Below are positions 46,720-61,254 of a stretch of DNA of 64,000 nt, in pieces. The stretch lies in the NCBI RefSeq assembly GCF_037975245.1, contig NC_092562.1, forward strand, positions 11,136,001-11,200,000. The letters are read 5' to 3'. A program made the translations under genes and the position numbers. The number at the start of each line of letters is the position of its first letter. The first letter of the stretch is position 1. This DNA comes from Apostichopus japonicus. Taxonomy: Eukaryota > Echinodermata > Holothuroidea > Aspidochirotida > Stichopodidae. The notes below the pieces were generated by a model. It was not told the origin of the DNA. It saw nothing but the letters and a program-made list of their open reading frames with translations, and ran no database searches.

Positions 46720-48367
46720 CTCCTGTGAAGGCTGTGAGTTTCGTGACCAGGGGCATAAACTCACTACGTGCCATGCCGTTGATATAAATCTTGGCCGTTC
46801 AAAGCAGGTGTTTGATATTGGAATTAAAACTGTTACCCACGAGGAAACATTTCAAGCGGACTTAATTACCCCATGGGGAAAATTCGCACTTTTATTGATA
46901 TGCCAAAAAAAAAAAAAAAAAAAAATATGATATAACATTTACCTCACAATGTACTGTTGCGTCGTATATAATAAGGGGTTAGTATTTATATTCTTAATAA
47001 ATCATAGAGAATCAATCGGACGGAAGTAGACACGTGGAACATATCCGACAGTTTTCTTCCCCCAGGGTTGTAAAACGACACAAGCTCGAGAACAGGTGAA
47101 TATTTTGAATGTTCGTGCTGAAGAAAGAGCCCATCATGTAACTATAACTATTCTATGTTTGTCTATAGATGTTAGCATATATATACACTTCATACGATAG
47201 CTAGTGTACTGATGTACATAGATATATACACGTATATAACGGGAAATATCGTTTTAGACAATGCACACAAAAAAGTTGCATCGAGAATCGATTCTTATTT
47301 TGTCGGTGTCGTGGATAGGAATGCTATGCACACATTTATAATTCACTTCAGTTTGGAGTTATATTGTTTTCTGCGTAGTTTCATTACTGAACGTATCACG
47401 GGCGAATCCTTGAATTTTAAAAGGAGCGGATTGTGGCCGTGGGGTCGTTTAAGCCGATTCTAATGTAAGAGGTGTGGTTGTCCTCACCCCCCCCCCACCC
47501 CACCCCACCACCACCCAACGAAAACACAAAGAACATTTTAGACACGTGGAATGGTTCTTTCTGAGGCATATTTAGGCTATAAACTATACGTCTACACGCA
47601 AGGTTGTGCTAAGGAACTATATTGTGTCGGATTGAAAGAGCGAGGGTGTACAATGATGGCCCTGGGATCCACGCCTTCATATTGTTCACACGGTCAGTTT
47701 GCAGTGTACTAGCCACGTTATATATCTCTATAGTTTATGCTAATGTTTCCTCCTCCCTGTACAAGTTATGATTATATATCTATATACATGGAAATATGAA
47801 TACCATAAATAAATCATACATTCAGGTTTATTAGATAAATGAAGGGAAAACTTTTAAATTTAAGTCGTGGTTGAATCCAGTGAACACTTCGTCCATAGAG
47901 ACCTATAATATTTGGAAAATACAGGAAACTTTAACTCTGCTGTTAAGTGACTATATCAACCATTTTGTCATACGCATAATTATGTTTTGTCATACGCATA
48001 ATTATGACATATAGAATCTGACACACAGGGGCGTCAAGATTAATTGTCCTCGGTCCCCGCGGCTATAACCCCTCATCCCCCCCCCCCCCCCGATCCTACA
48101 TTCTCATCAGGCCTCCTTAGAGTCCTTACACACAGACGCATATAGCAAACAATACCATACTTTTAATCTCCTCATTCGTCCATTGGGAATGAGTTGAGCA
48201 GTTGTCAATATTAGGAGTTAGCTTATCTTGCTCTATCAGCATTAGACACTGTTCACTTTCGATAACATAGCATACATTATCCTTGTACATATAGATATAC
48301 TGTCATCACGTCCGGGATGTTCGAAACATAGCAGTACCCATGTACGTAAGTCGATACTATCTCAAAA
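45279..48367. other. Noncoding stretch
   Basis: Includes an (AT)n run at 46660-46717, a poly-A run near 46905, a C-rich patch near 47490, a 22-bp direct duplication TTTTGTCATACGCATAATTA near 47965-48007, and an orphan hAT-like left end CAGGGGCGTCAAG at 48026. No gene seen. Confidence 0.5.
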
Positions 48368-48882
48368 CAGTGACATGCACTGCAGGAATTTTAAAGGTTG
48401 GGGTGGGGGGATTCAAAAGTTTTCCCAGACTGATTAAAGGCAGGGGCCTGAACTTTTATGGAATTGCCGGAGGCGAATGAAGGATTTTATAAAGGAGGGG
48501 GACTGCCTGCTCTGGAGTCTTTGAAGTCAACTCCTATGAAGGATCTGTTGGTGCGGTGGAAGGATAGATTATAATTTAGGTCTATATAAGTAGATCTAAA
48601 CGATTGAAGAAACACTAACCCCCCCCCCCCACACACACACACATGTTTGTGTTTCATTCAGACCGAGGACCCCATTGTATTTTCCATTGTTCAAATCCAC
48701 GTACCCTAACTTTAACAATACCCCATACAATAGAATTCTTCCGAGGACGTGGTGATTCTTTAGAAATCACAACCGAGGACCTGAAATTCTTTTGTTCAAG
48801 TCCTCGGTCAGATAGCAAAACAAACGCACACACACACACACGTTGAATGTAACCTTCCCCCACCATTTTGCTCACGTCACTG
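48368..48882. mobile_element. hAT-type MITE, 515 bp
   Basis: Ends CAGTGACATGCAC and reverse-complement CAGTGACGTGAGC share CAGTGACRTG. Flanks TCTCAAAA (48360-48367) and TCACAAAA (48883-48890) match at 7 of 8. Internal GGCGAATGAAGGATTT block relates it to 31182 and 52245. Carries (CA)n runs. Confidence 0.75.
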
Positions 48883-48890
48883 TCACAAAA

Positions 48891-52237
<3,347 letters not shown>

Positions 52238-52244
52238 CTGGTTT

Positions 52245-52725
52245 CAGTGGCATATTAACGTATACTTCATCGTGCGGTCTCCCACAACCAGGGCCGAAAA
52301 AATGGGATCGGGGGGGGGGGGACCCATGGGCCAGATTTCAATTATGGAGGTCGGGGAATCTATGAACGGAGACCAGGAAAAATATTAGATACAGCATATA
52401 GTGTATTCTCTGCTGTAGTGGGGTCAATGAAGTCGACTCCAATGAAGGGCGGTCTGGGGGTCCTCTTGAACATCAAATGGTGTATACTCTTAGGCATATT
52501 AGACTCAGCTTCATATAGGTTAAGGATTTGCTAATATATACTGTTTGGTTGAAAACTACGGGGGAGAGGGGGGGATAATACCCCGGGTGTAGTAATGGTC
52601 CAATTCTTCCCCGTCTGGATGAAACAATTCACCAACGACTCGGAGCCATTTTCTCCCGACAAAGGGTGAAGAGGTGGGAACATGATTCCCCCCAACCCAC
52701 CCCCCCCCCTTTGCGCATGTCACTG
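52245..52725. mobile_element. MITE of the 48368 family
   Basis: Begins CAGTGGCATATTAACG and ends TTTGCGCATGTCACTG. Interior has GGGGG-rich, CCAATTCTTC and CGACTCGG blocks as in 31182. Flanking 8-mers do not match, perhaps because of the neighbouring microsatellite. Confidence 0.6.
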
Positions 52726-54400
52726 GTCTAGTGACGTATAATGTTTCCTATTCATTTTCTTATTTTTCTTATTTTCTGCATTTTCTTAAATCTAGCAAAT
52801 AGAATATGAAGCCCAAATGTTAGTTCTTATTTAGAGAAAGGATTTGATGATATGACTAATGTAAATATTTTCTCATGATTTACAGTCATTTTAATTAAAT
52901 GTGAAATATTTGATGACATACAACACTGGTAATATGAAATCAACAATATTACACGTTATATTTATCCCATCATAAGATTTCTTTGTGGCCGGAATAATGC
53001 TGTTTTTATTGTCAACTTTTGACTCGGTTTCCCTTAGTAACCGAGTTCTCTGGGTAAGTCGTCGTCATTCAGTCCGCTTTCCCATTCTAATATGTCTGGG
53101 TGATGCTTTCTTTTTCTGTCTTTTTTTTTTCTTTTTTTTTTTGCTTTGAATTCAGCAACGATTTGATGGATAAAATGCTCGACAGCTTAAAGATAGGGAT
53201 GATCATTTATCCATTATAGAGTTGCCCCCCACCCACCACCACCACCGCCACAGGAAACAGTGGCACAGTTGTAATTATTTCCAGACAATAAGATGTACCA
53301 CTGAGGGAAAAACTGCAGTTCCAGTTGTCAGTAAAAATGCTTCTTGAAATCCATTTTGTCATTCATATATAGTGAGTGACCATTCCCTGTACTTTCTAAT
53401 GTATTTGAGAGGTCCTAGCAGTCCAACTTAGTTTAAGACATGGGTGAGAGGTCAGTTAGACAAGTTACCGTGTCAGAGTGACCACTCTTTTAGTTTCTAG
53501 CATATTTGGAAGGTCCTGGCAGTCCAGATTATTTCAAGACATTGATAAAACAAAAGCTGTCAGTGTGATTAGGAAATGCTATAGTTGAACATTGAGTATC
53601 AGTGACCATTCTTCTACCTTTAGCATATTTAAGAACAATACTGTTCACCTATAACAGCGACGATTTCATTGTTCAGTGACAAGAAGATCTACAAAAGGTC
53701 CCCATGTACTCTGCCCGGGGGATGGGAGAGAAGAGGGAGGGGGTAGGGGAGGGGGTATCCGCTCTCTTATCTCACGTAGTTTAGTATATTCCCACTAGGT
53801 TGTGTCTTTAACTGTATTGAGAGTTCAAAGTGCCAATTGAAACATTAGATAAAAAAAAATATTTGAATTTGAGAGCGACAGGCGATTTAAATTTTTAAAG
53901 AAGGCCGGGTGTTTAAGAATGTGCAGAATGGAAGATCTTTTGTGTGATTTTCATGTGACCTGTATATAACAAAGAAACGATGAGGGTCACAACGACTCCC
54001 TCTGGGCCCCCTCTGGCCCTACTGGTGTGATCTACTTGGAAATTTCAACGATAAAAGTGCCCCAAGGTTTCTAAACCTATGTGAACTTTTGTACTTGGAC
54101 CTGAAATGATGGATATTATAGAGGTAATTTTTTTTTTTTTGATAACAAAAATAACAGTTCTGAAGAAGAATGTCTGAATGTGTATAATAAAACTGATTAC
54201 AAAATTATGAGAAAAATTCATTCTTGAAATGATCAAGATGTCAATAGGTTACGCTCGGTCGATGGTTCGATGTTAGGATTTGGCGGAGAGAGAGAGAAAA
54301 AAGGGAAGAGATTTGTAACAAAGGTAAAAGACACCAAACACGGGAGAACCTTTTGACCGACAAAGTGAGATATTTATTCGAGGGAAAGATTGTATATGTT
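52726..54400. other. Noncoding stretch with a 2.5-copy diverged tandem
   Basis: AGTGACCATTC ... GGTCCTGGCAGTCCA blocks recur near 53376, 53478 and 53606. G-rich patch near 53715-53755. No gene. Confidence 0.5.
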
Positions 54401-54416
54401 GATAATCGCAAGACTG

Positions 54417-54460
54417 TCGCTTCTCGGCCTTTTGTCTAAGATCATGTGTAGTATCTGTTC
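54417..54460 (+). pseudogene. U2 snRNA-like 5' end (about 44 nt) joined to non-U2 sequence
   Basis: TCGCTTCTCGGCCTTTTG... through GTGTAGTATCTGTTC agrees with U2 snRNA at about 42 of 44 positions, including stem I and the branch-site-pairing GTAGTA. After GTTC the sequence leaves U2: TTCCC/GGGGAA and AGTCCC/GGGACT hairpins follow instead of stem II, and no clear Sm site is present. It is most likely a retroposed or chimeric U2 fragment. A SINE with a U2-derived head is an alternative. Confidence 0.6.
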
Positions 54461-54725
54461 CCTTTCGAGGGGAATGATGATGCACACCCTAAGATGATCA
54501 CACAGTCACAGTCCCGATGCAAGGGGACTGGGGCTGAGAGCGGATCGGTCGTTCGGTAGTTTGGTTTTCGTGCCCATGTTCTTTCTTGGGTGAGTTTTCA
54601 TAAAAAGTATAAGTAAGGAAGGTGATATGGTATACCTTACTAAAGGAAAAAAACTTGGTTAAAACTAAATTCAATCCAATTGATCCGATTGCAACTCATC
54701 TATTTTGAATCTTTAGTGATCAATC

Positions 54726-56002
54726 CAGGGCCGGATTTAGACATGTGGAGGCCCGTGGGCAACCTTCAGTGGTGGAGGCCCCCCTCCAGTGATCGCCGTC
54801 CTGGGGGAGGTGTGTAAGGGGAGGGGTATTGGATTTTTTCCAATAATTAAGGGTTCTTGGATGCGAAATGGTGCAGTATTTTGTGATTTCTGAAGTAAAT
54901 TTTGTGATTTCTGAAGAATTTTCATTACGGTATGTAGGCCTGTTTGCCTGCAAAATTGTCAGTACAAGTGAAAAGGTTGCTACAACCTCTCTCACTCTCA
55001 GTACGAACGAGCAATCATGATCATCGTCTGCTCTAACTGTTCGCAAGCTTTCAGTGAATACAATAGTTCGGCAACATAGGTTAGGTTGTCCAAAAGCGAG
55101 GCCACGAAATCGGCTGAAATAGGAGGCTAGTATTTTCGTCGACGCCCGGGCGCTTTATTTCTATTTTTCAGGACGGTTGTGGGCAATTTGGGTTTTCTGG
55201 AAACTGCAAAATGTTTTTAAAATCAAGGTTAGGGTTAGAATATCAGGTCAGGGTCCATTATAAGGGGATGTAGAGCATTTTCTTTCATAATCCGACGTCA
55301 AAAATGTCTAAAGTTATCTAGAAATTCGGTTCTGGAGAAAGGGGGTGTTGTCCCATTTCCAAGAATTTGATCGGCCTGCATATGCTAATTATCCCGGAAA
55401 ACCGAAAAAACTCACACCCCGGGCCTAAACTTGCTTTTAGCTGGACTGGACTATCATGATTCATGACGAACATGTTAATGCCAATTGCCAACTGCCCAGA
55501 CGCGCACGGGCCTGTGTATGTGTGTGTAGAGGGGGTGAGAAGACAGTTGTTTCATCATTGCACATGAAAAGAATCAATTAGCAATACCTGTCTGAAATCT
55601 AGCGGGAGGTGACAGGCGCACTGTCAGGGTGTACTGAAATGTTTCAACCAAAACCATTAACCTAGTTCTAAAGAAAATAGACGTTGAGATTGATGACTTT
55701 GGATATTAGGCCAATCATGTTTGTCTGCCGACGTGTGATTTGCAATAACGGGAAAACAACCACTTAGCTGTTTCTACCGTTCACAAAGAGATAAAATTAA
55801 TATTGAATATGACTTCAAGCGTATGCATGGCGTAAGCCGCGCGCAATATGATTTTGATTGATGATATTTGTCAGCCAACATTTAATTTTTTTCCTTCAAA
55901 TTTCCCCTTATATATATATTTTTTCATGAAGTATGTGGAGGCCCCTTGTTGTGGAGGCCCGTGGGCAGCTGCCCACGTTGCCCATTGGTAAATCCGGCCC
56001 TG
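54726..56002. mobile_element. hAT non-autonomous element, 1277 bp, exact target duplication
   Basis: CAGGGCCGGATTTA and its exact complement TAAATCCGGCCCTG form the ends. GATCAATC at 54718-54725 and 56003-56010 is an exact 8-bp duplication. GTGGAGGCCCGTGGGCA occurs near both ends, and a perfect 16-bp palindrome GTGGGCAGCTGCCCAC lies near the right. No transposase frame seen. Confidence 0.92.
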
Positions 56003-56735
56003 GATCAATCTAAATAGAATGGAAACAGGAAATGGAAACAGGAAAAGTGACTTCCTCTTTTTTACGGCTTTTTACTATTCATGCGTTCTATTTCATGTAC
56101 ATTATATTATATATTTAAAAATCTAAAATAAAGCCGAAAAAGTTACGCCAACTATTCCACATTTGTTAAGTCTAACAACTCCCACCCCCCCCCCCCAAAC
56201 CACCCCCAACGACCATCCACCAATCTCACTATATTTGTCCTTACTCTGTAGATATTGCCGATATAAAGGTAACTTATATAACTTTCGATGGATAATCCCT
56301 TCATAACTTGTATGTAATCTAATATAGAGAGAGGGTGGTCTGAGATGTTAGCATTGCAATTTTTTTTTTAAAAGCTTAATGTTCCTTTTGTAATTCTGTA
56401 ATTCGGTGACTTTTTCTTGAAATCTGGCACAAATCATCAAATTCGCTAAACTGTCGCTCTGAATTTCAAGATTTCAGCAAAAATAGCAAATTTATGAATA
56501 TATATGAATGTTATAAATATCATTTCCTTCTGTAAATAACTGCTTTGTACATGCAGGTACGAATCAATGGCATATTTCCACTCATTTGCATGATGATGTC
56601 ACATGACATTAACCTTAAACATTCACATATTTGGTGATTAATCATGTTATCATGGATAATTTTTGTTAAAAACCAAAGTTTACAATTTTGTGAGCTTGAC
56701 AACCGTCAATCAGAAAAATGAAAAGAAAAGGAAAC

Positions 56736-57172
56736 TTGGAAATTTGCCAAAGTCTTCACTTTTAGTCTCATATCTTGTAAAGTTAATAACCTGACTAATC
56801 GACCAAATCAAATGAGCTGTTCTTTAGCGTAAGTTTCAAATGCTCAATTAAAACGGAAACAGGATTTTTCACTTTCCTGCTGTTTGAAAATCAAGCGCAG
56901 AATAGTGTATACATTCTTGAGAGTATCTAGCAATAAAAATTATGAAGTAAAAGTAAACTTAAAGAGAAAAGCAAATCCCTGAAAAACAAATTGGTCATTA
57001 AGAAGGCCACTTTTTGCCAGATTTAGTCCGGTGATTGCCGGACTTCAAATTGATTTTGGTTTCAATTTCGTTCGTCGATAATATTCCGACAGCTTAGTTC
57101 ATTTGGTCGATTATGGCCAGGTTAACTTTACAAGTAATGAAAGTAAAAATCGAAACTTTGGAAAATTTCCAA
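56736..57172. mobile_element. MITE with long inverted repeats, 437 bp
   Basis: Left arm 56736-56820 and right arm 57089-57172 are inverted copies, about 80% identical by eye: TTGGAAATTTGCCAAAGT...AATCGACCAAAT against TTGGAAATTTTCCAAAGT...AATCGACCAAAT. The interior holds the hairpin GTCCGGTGATTGCCGGAC. Target duplication not identified. Confidence 0.65.
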
Positions 57173-59337
57173 ATTGTATTTTCTTGTGATTCATATATAA
57201 GTATTACATATACTAAGTACTCACTAATTAGTTTACATTTGGGGCAAAATTAATCCTTTTGACTTATTGTAATATATAAGCAGGACCAAATTGTATCCTA
57301 TTTGAGTAATGCTTAGTATATAGCCTTGTGAGAATTGGCGCCAAAACGTAAACACAAAGCAAACTTCCGTTCGTACTGCATAGGCTCGTCTGCGTGTGTG
57401 GCGCAAATTGAAAATTCACTGTATTTTCCTAACTCAGAACCGTATTATAACCTTTGAGATGATATAAAATGTTCTTTATTATTAGTAGGTGAACTGACAT
57501 TAAAGGTACATGTTCGTCGTCAATCTGGTTTTAATTGAATTATCAACAGCGCCCTCTCAAGCAAATACGCTACCGTGCGTAAAAACGTCGAAATTTTGAA
57601 GTGTCATTTCTTCACCCTATGGCCATGTATCACGCAAATCCAATTCCTTCGTTACAAGTAAAGTAAGATTACACAGTCACGTTGCATCGGCTCGTCGTCT
57701 GTGTCTGTAGTTCGAGATTCGATTTATTTCAAACAATGTGATTAGAAATATAATCATTAAGATTGATGTGAAATATCTAAATACATCACAAAGAACTTTA
57801 AAGATAGAAAAGCTGTTATCAAACTGCTAACAATGCGGTAGAACTGTAAGGTTCTATATTTATCTGGAGGTTAAGGGGCCTCACATAATCGATCATGCAG
57901 AAACCTTCCTCAGAGCCTGGCGGATTGAAAACGAGAACAGACATAGGACAACAGTCAACCAGAAAAATTAATAGACAGATTAATTCAAAACTAAGACAAA
58001 TAGTAGGGTGAAATACAGAGCAAGGGCCGCGACAGTGCGCTGATAGGAAGCAGGAGAAATCAAGAAATTAAAGACAACGGGTACTACTGGGTGCCATTGT
58101 AAAAGATGCAAAAGTTATCACGTTGTTAAGATAAACTATTGATATCAAAATTAATTTTGATATTTTGTTGTATAGACCATGTATACTGCTATCAGTCCAT
58201 GTTGTATATCTATAACACTTTGATTTGTTTGTAGCATGACCCTTTAAACAGCTCAGGCTTATCAATTCCTTGCAACGACTGAACGATTAAGTCTAATACA
58301 CAGACTGTTAGGACTTTGGCTCGGCTGTAACACAAAATGGGCTACACCAGAGTGTCACATATACAGTAAGGTATACCCTAAGATCCCCATGGAGCAAATT
58401 ATCACCTATCTTACACTTGCCCTGTTTCTCTTACCCCGTTTTTATCGCATTCGATACGCCTCTGATAATGTCAACGTACGCATTCCGTTTCCAGTCTGCT
58501 ATCGCTAACTTGAATAATCAACCCACGTAACTTTAACTGTTAGGCGTTAATGAATAATACTTTAGATGTAACGAATGGTATGTATAGATGTTATAAACCC
58601 AGACGTTTAAGAATGCCGCACTCGACAAAAGCCAGCTCTCCTTCTGACTTCGCAGACTCAATTTATCTTGATTTCTGTCTGGCCCCCGGTAAAATGTTAC
58701 GATAAATTTCACCCCTATCCAGAGCGCGCGGCAGTTTGGTATTTCTGTGTATGGAGACAGCGCAAAACGGCGAGAGTAGGGATGTACCATTTCTTTCACG
58801 CATGAATGATATAACTGTTTCGTAATCTAATTTATTAAGCAATCGGCATTCCATGCAGTGTTAACAATGAAGTGGGTTGACACGGAATTCGTATTTGTCC
58901 GAGTTTTTGCATATAGTTTTATACCATCTGACCAGCAGCTTTGAGCCCGTAGTACTGCTGTTATAACCGAGTACCATTTACCAACAGCGTTAATACGTAT
59001 ACAGAGGGTTCCACCTTCAGTATAGATAAATTCCATTGGGATAAATTTCTACATGCCGACAGCATCGAAGTAGACTTCCATGGTTTTTGTGCGGGTTACG
59101 TTACTTTGTATATTAGTGCGTAGGAAACACATAGTTAGTAGTGGCAGTCAGACTTGGTTGTTGGAGTCTCTCATTGGTTTTCCCAATTTCATTTCTTTTT
59201 TATGAAGAATAATCTAGGTTTTTTTTTTTATTATTATTATTCATGATAACCGGAAAAAATACAGAAATCACTACTGTAACCAAGTATAAGCTGAACTGAC
59301 TGTCACAGATTCTCACACACAAACACACATAATCTAG

Positions 59338-59398
<61 letters not shown>

Positions 59399-59997
59399 GG
59401 ACACGGTACTGATCTTAACGCCCCCCCCCCACCCTTTTCGGCCTATATACAGTTATCTGAAAACGCAAACCGCTAGGACCTCATGTCGTACCTGGTTCCA
59501 TTTCTTGACTGCTGGAAAATCATTAATGCCAATCATTTTCCTCAATTATGTTGACTTGTTTAGTTAAAATGACCCCGAGCCGCTATGACAAGGTACATCA
59601 AGTTGCAGATACCTAGTTGAAATCTGGCTCACAGATTTTTCTCCCTTCCTCAGTTTAGGTTTTGTGGCAGGGGTGTATGGCAGTGTTATACACAGCATCA
59701 TCTGTACACTCCTTGCAGCGCAATGACCTTCTTTGTCCCATAGAGTGTCATTTTCTAGCCTCTTTTATCGCCACTGGAGGGCGCAGTGCGTTCCTTAACA
59801 GACGTCGTGACCACAAATCATTAAACTGGTCCAACCGTATTGGGAAAATACAAAAACCTCATTTATGTGACTGGTATTGTTGAAAAAGATGACAAAAAAT
59901 GTTTGTACTCAATAAGATATCAGCAGAACCCAGGAATAATTATCAATCAATCAATTAGCCAATCAATCAACCAAATACATAGACGAAAATCAAATAT
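57173..59997. other. Noncoding stretch
   Basis: Includes (AT)n at 59338-59396 followed by a poly-C run. No gene recognised. Confidence 0.5.
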
Positions 59998-60005
59998 GGT
60001 GTAAC

Positions 60006-60030
60006 CAGGGAGTTGTTATGGAAACTCCCT
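60006..60030. mobile_element. 25-bp palindromic 'nano' element with exact 8-bp direct repeats
   Basis: CAGGGAGTT ... AAACTCCCT hairpin. GGTGTAAC on both sides (59998-60005, 60031-60038) is exact. Same end sequence as the element at 40. Confidence 0.6.
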
Positions 60031-60229
60031 GGTGTAACGCCGATGTTCGCAGAGACTATGGTACGGCGACCCTTAGGTGCCATCCAGTTGTACCAAATGA
60101 TAACATGAGGCACAAATTTCTGTTGATATGTCGTTGGCCGCTAGAAAAACACAGTTTATAGGTCCTGGTTGTATTTTCTATATCACTTTTAAGCTTTGAC
60201 AAAGAACTCGTCAAACATATGGGGCTCAT

Positions 60230-61075
60230 CAATAAGTAAAAGTGGCTGGAGGCTACTTAACCTTCTGCTTTTCCATTGAGTTCTGTGTCGGATCTTGAGG
60301 AAATGATTCAGTGGTCTGTATGTTAGACTCATAGGTCCAGTCACATTGATTGGTGAGCCTCTGATATTTAAGGGGTCATTTCTCATCAATAATCATAAGT
60401 GGCTGGAGACTACTTATAGCCTTCTGCTTTTCCATTGAACTCTGTGTTGGATCTGAGGAACTGATTCAGTGGTCTGTATGTTAGACTCATAGGTCCAGTC
60501 ATATTGATTGGTGAGCCTCTGATATTTAAGGGGTCATTTCTCATCAATAATCATAAGTGGCTGGAGACTACTTATAGCCTTCTGCTTTTCCATTGAACTC
60601 TGTGTTGGATCTGAGGAACTGATTCAGTGGTCTGTATGTTAGACTCATAGGTCCAGTCACATTGATTGGTGAGCCTCTGATATTTAAGGGGTCATTTCTC
60701 ATCAATAATCATAAGTGGCTGGAGACTACTTATAGCCTTCTGCTTTTCCATTGAACTCTGTGTTGGATCTTGAGGAACTGCTTCAGTGGTCTGTCCAGTC
60801 ACATTGATTGGTGAGCCTCTGATATTAAAGGGGTCATTTCTCATCAATAATCATAAGTGGCTGGAGACTACTTTTAGCCTTCTGCTTTTCCGTTGAACTC
60901 TGTGTTGGGTCTTGAGGAACTGATTCAGTGGTCTGTATGTTAGACTGTATGTTAGAATGTTCTGCTTTTCCATTGAACTCTGTGTTGGATCTTGAGGAAC
61001 TGCTTCAGTGGTCTGTCCAGCCACATTGATTGATGACCCTCTGATATTTAAGGGGTCTTTTCTCATCATTAATTA
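60230..61075. repeat. Tandem repeat of about 159 bp, 5-6 copies
   Basis: AAGTGGCTGGAGACTACTT, CTTCTGCTTTTCCATTGA and GTGAGCCTCTGATATTTAAG recur in order. Middle copies are nearly identical; the last ones carry deletions and a local ATGTTAGACTGT duplication. Confidence 0.93.
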
Positions 61076-61164
61076 AAAGAGGTGTAAACAGGCAACCTAG
61101 ACTGACATGTGCAGTGTTTGTCTGTTAACGGTAGACAACATTTCAGAATTGATTTTCGCCTTAA

Positions 61165-61254
61165 GCCAGCCTTCGATCACGCCACTATTGTCAAAGTTTA
61201 CAATATTTAGCCAGCCTTCGATCACGCCACTATTGTCAAAGTTTACAATATTTA
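61165..61254. repeat. Exact 45-bp tandem duplication
   Basis: Two identical copies beginning GCCAGCCTTCGATCACGCCA at 61165 and 61210. Full identity implies a recent event. Confidence 0.92.
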
